Positions 60,641 through 64,000 of a stretch of DNA of 64,000 bases are shown piece by piece (position 1 is the first letter of the stretch; each line of letters begins with the position of its first letter). A program made the position numbers and the translations under genes. Source of the DNA: Solea solea (taxonomy: Eukaryota > Chordata > Actinopteri > Pleuronectiformes > Soleidae). The stretch lies in assembly GCF_958295425.1 (NCBI RefSeq), contig NC_081136.1, positions 2,939,811 to 3,003,810 of the forward strand, read 5' to 3'. The notes below the pieces were generated by a model that was not told the origin of the DNA, did no database searches, and was given only the letters and a program-made list of their open reading frames with translations.

Positions 60641-62422
60641 ACATTTAAATGTTAAACCGCCGTCTGTTTGAAGAATGTGGATCAGGAGACTGATCGTAGT
60701 TGTGGACAGGCTCTACCAGAAGAAATATCCATGATTCCCATCGTATGTACTAGCAAAACTCTCCTGAATGTGCCTTTTAATAGTCCACAGTGCCATATAA
60801 GGAAGTCCAGAGAAAGCAAAAGTTCCCACAGCGTTGAGCCCATGTGACCCTCCTCACTTTGCTGTCCTCCTCAGTCCCACACATATAGACGATTCTCTGG
60901 GTCTCAAGAAGAATCCAAGCGTTGCAAGGATTCTTCCATTTTGTGACACTTTATTGACTATTAAAAATTATCATTACTTATCAGATTAGGCGTAAAAAAA
61001 TACTGTGTATGCTCTTTTCTCCATCACTTAGAAGTATCATTATGGGATATTAATGATATTTATCATTATTAATATATCTTTATTACAACTATCGGGAGAT
61101 AAGATGGCAAATAAGCTTTTGTTTGTTTTTTACGCGCCTGCCTTGGGTGGAATTTCATATCTACTTTAACACGGCCGTTTCCCACAGCTCGTTCTTGTCA
61201 GAGCTGTCAGACGCTGTTGTTTATGTGTAACAGCTTCATGCGACAGTTACGACAAACCCTGTGAGAGAGAGGACCCCCTCCCTTCCTCCCTCTCTCATCC
61301 TCCTCGTTCATCTTCTTATGTGTTATGAGTAACTCTGCACACCACATCCTGTTCACAGTCTTCTGCATCAGCAGCAGCAGCAGCAGGTAACACCTCAGGT
61401 AGGAAAGAACCGCCACGACTGAAACACACTCATTTTGTGTGAGAACACTGCAGAAGACCCTAGGTAGACGGTTTGTAAGCTGTCTCAAAACCACAGAGTG
61501 ATCGGTGTCCACTGATCACATACACAACTCCTTATATGTGAATTTCTCTGTGAGATGAATAAAGTATCTATCTTATATATGGACATCCTGGGCTATGTGT
61601 TTATGGGTCACATTTTCAGGCTTCTGTCTTCTAATGTGTTGTTGAGTCAAAGTTATGATTCAAATAGACCGTTTTCTTTACTTTTTGTTCATAAAACCAG
61701 ACAAGCGAACTTTGACGTAATTCCACATTTAACAAATTCAATCCGATTTAATACATTTTGAGTACTTTTTGCACTTCTTACAGCTTCTGTATATGTGTTT
61801 CAACATAATTATTCCTAAAGCGTCCGTATTGGATCAAATAAAACTGCAGATCACAGCAGTCATTGAACTTTGGTGTCAAAAACGTAAACCTTAGTGAATG
61901 CACAGGCGCCTTGTAGTTGCACATGTTAAACCAATAGGTGGCACACTACGTCGTTGCATATAGTTTCAAAAATATGTAAATGATTTTAAGAATTTTAGTG
62001 TTATTTTATATGCATTTAAAGTGACACATTTATTATAATGGCCAGGAAAAAAGGAGTTGCGCTAATGTTGTTGTTGTTATTCACTGCAGTTTTTGGACTG
62101 TATAGTAAGGGGTTTTTAAACAAAATCCGTGTCCCTGAATTCACAATTTAATAAGTCAATAACTAAAAAAATGCAAATGCAGATCTGCAGCATGTGTGAG
62201 CCACAGTGTGGGCAGAGGGCCTTTGCCTTCATCTCAGACCTTTGATTCTCCTCCTCCTTCATCACAGTCTGAAAACTCCCACAGCAGCGAGACTGTGTCT
62301 CCACGTCACGCTCCCAGAAATGATTTACTCTGCCTGTGAACAGAAATAGCTTCTCTTTATTTGGCTTCCATTTCAATCTGTAGCATCTCCTCTCTCTCTC
62401 TTTATCTTTCACTCCATCTGGT

Positions 62423-62459
<37 letters not shown>

Positions 62460-62793
62460 GCAGCAGCAGCCGTACCTGCAGTGAAGTCACTCAGTGGGAA
62501 GGACCACAAGCCTTAACCCCGGAGAGTGAGGTGGATGATGTTGGGGGGAGGGGGTATTGATCAGATCAGCTCTGCAGCGGTTCACTCCTCTAACACAATA
62601 GTGGAAACACCTCAAATTAAAAATCAAGAAGCTAAAAATCACTTGTTTTCTCTATGGACTTTGGTGCAGGGAATCGGCAAACTGCAGTTTCCTGTTGAAA
62701 AAAAGGGCTACTTAAGATAGATGAGATAAACCAGCAAAAAATATGTTACGGTATCACACTCTTAAGCAGATGTTTTATTAGGTTACGCTTTTG
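60641..62793. other. Gene-free flank with simple repeats
   Basis: No gene was recognised. It includes a short (CAG)n run (61,370-61,386) and a (CA)n tract at 62,425-62,456. A phrase shared with klhl42 intron 2 (TCTCTATGGACTTTGGTG) occurs at 62,649-62,666. Confidence 0.45.
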
Positions 62794-63141
62794 TTAAGGT
62801 CCAGTGCGAAATAATTAGTGACATCTAATGGTGAGACTGCAACACATGGGGACTCTCCTGTTCACCCCTGCACTACGGTGGCCTTCACACACCAGAAATA
62901 ATGTCTTTATCGTTCATTCTCCAAAATAAGCTTCTGCAACAGGTCTGTCACATGACGGCACAAAATGGCGTCTTCCATAAAGCAAGGCCCTTGCCTGCAG
63001 TACATATGAAAGGCTTCATTCTTAGGCCACGAAAATAAAGTCATTGTACATGTATACAAACATACTTAGAAGTTTTTACAGTTTTTTGTAGTTTTTTTTC
63101 TGCCAATAAACCCTCCTAAATATTACATACTGGTCCTTTAA
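62794..63141. mobile_element. Full-length MITE, same family as the one in amdhd1 intron 1
   Basis: The left end TTAAGGTCCAGTGCGAAATA is mirrored by the right end, whose reverse complement is TTAAAGGACCAGTATGTAAT. The body has AGTGACATCTAATGGTGAGA near the left end and TCTGCCAATAAACCCTCCTA near the right, the signature of a MITE abundant in percomorph fish. 348 bp, no ORF. Confidence 0.8.
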
Positions 63142-64000
63142 GAAGGAAAAATGTGATAATATGCGTGTCAATATCAGTACAGAGACTGATCTTGGGCGTA
63201 TTAAACATGTCAGCCCATATTTATCAAATTGAGAAGCTTAGTCGTACAAATTGAACTGAATAATTATCGGGGGGGGGGGGGGGGCCTGTTGCACCATATT
63301 CTGAAAAACAGCTGTGTAAAAAATAAATCTGTGACACAGCCCACACACAGCCGAGCGACATGGGATTGATTTAGATGTTATTCCATGCAGCCTCTCATGG
63401 ACACCCTTTCACGCTTAATCTCTGTGACACTGAGCATCAAAAATAAAACACTACAGTCATGTTTCACGTGGTTTTTTTCGCTCCAGCCTAAGAACTTGTA
63501 CTGTGTCCAAAAAAAAAATGGGTATAAACATAAAACCAGCAACACTGCCTCTGCATCTGCTCGGATTAAAAGAATAAAACGCCCTAGCAAACACGACTTT
63601 GTGAGAATGATCAGACGGCACGGAATTGAGCCGTGACGCTGTGTGGGGGGGGGGGCGTCATCATGCTACCCATCAGCAGCTTGGTAGATGTTAATGAAAC
63701 GTGATAAAGCTCACTTCGTGTTCTCCAATCAGGAGGCTGCGGCTCCAGCTGTCTGTCTGTCAGCATCACGTCCACATCACCACCAACCACCGCCACCCAC
63801 TGTGGGACCGGGCTAAGTAAAGATCCAAGGTGTGTGGGGGGGGTAGGGGGGGCACTCATGTGGACAGGCCAGAAGAGAAATTAGTAGTTACACTTCCCAA
63901 TTAAATTTAATTCATTATAAAAATATGAGTGGAGAATACATTTGCCACTTTGTGACCGTACAACTCCAAAGTGCAAAAAAAAAAGATGAACAATTTTAGC
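63142..64000. other. Right window edge, no recognised gene
   Basis: A run of 16 G lies at 63,269-63,284, with further G runs at 63,642-63,651 and 63,837-63,851. Otherwise the sequence is AT-rich without a recognised gene or repeat family. Confidence 0.5.

Overview
The window is vertebrate nuclear DNA and almost certainly comes from a teleost fish, plausibly a spiny-rayed percomorph. The genes are split by GT-AG introns. They encode close relatives of human proteins. The spacers hold CA/TG microsatellites, short terminal-inverted-repeat (TIR) elements, a tRNA-like SINE-type repeat and a LINE 3' end of the kinds common in fish. Six protein-coding genes could be rebuilt exon by exon. I see no rRNA, tRNA, CRISPR array or prokaryote-style operon.

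Layout: (1) 1-2.1 kb, snrpf (Sm protein F, + strand, first exon off the window). (2) 2.98-7.36 kb, amdhd1 (imidazolonepropionase, + strand, 9 exons, 432 aa). (3) 8.9-12.2 kb, tspan9 (tetraspanin, - strand, 7 coding exons, 239 aa). (4) 12.7-19.45 kb, a tandem array of a ~38-bp unit, about 178 copies and more than a tenth of the window. (5) 19.5-32.5 kb, elapor2 (type I membrane protein, - strand, 22 coding exons, 1011 aa), with several intronic minisatellites. (6) 33.8-35.7 kb, klhl42 (BTB-kelch CUL3 adaptor, + strand, 3 exons, 470 aa), divergent from elapor2. (7) 39.15-57.4 kb, nrip2 (nuclear receptor-interacting protein 2 with a retropepsin-like fold, + strand, 6 exons, 271 aa, first intron 10.6 kb). 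(8) 57.4-64 kb, gene-free sequence rich in decayed transposons.

The genes do not form a pathway: pre-mRNA splicing, histidine breakdown, membrane organisation, endosome/lysosome biology, ubiquitin ligation and nuclear-receptor modulation sit side by side. Snrpf-amdhd1 is a conserved vertebrate neighbourhood. The rest mixes genes whose human counterparts lie on 12p and 7q.

The most unusual features are: the 38-bp array, with higher-order repeats and matching edges; two diverged inverted copies of its unit that make up most of an elapor2 intron; an amdhd1 intron that is nearly self-complementary from end to end; CA/TG tracts beside many splice sites; an intronic array of U1-like donor motifs; and an nrip2 whose protease DTG triad reads NTS. 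I found no single clearly new biological system. Copy numbers and transposon family names are read by eye and have not been searched against databases.
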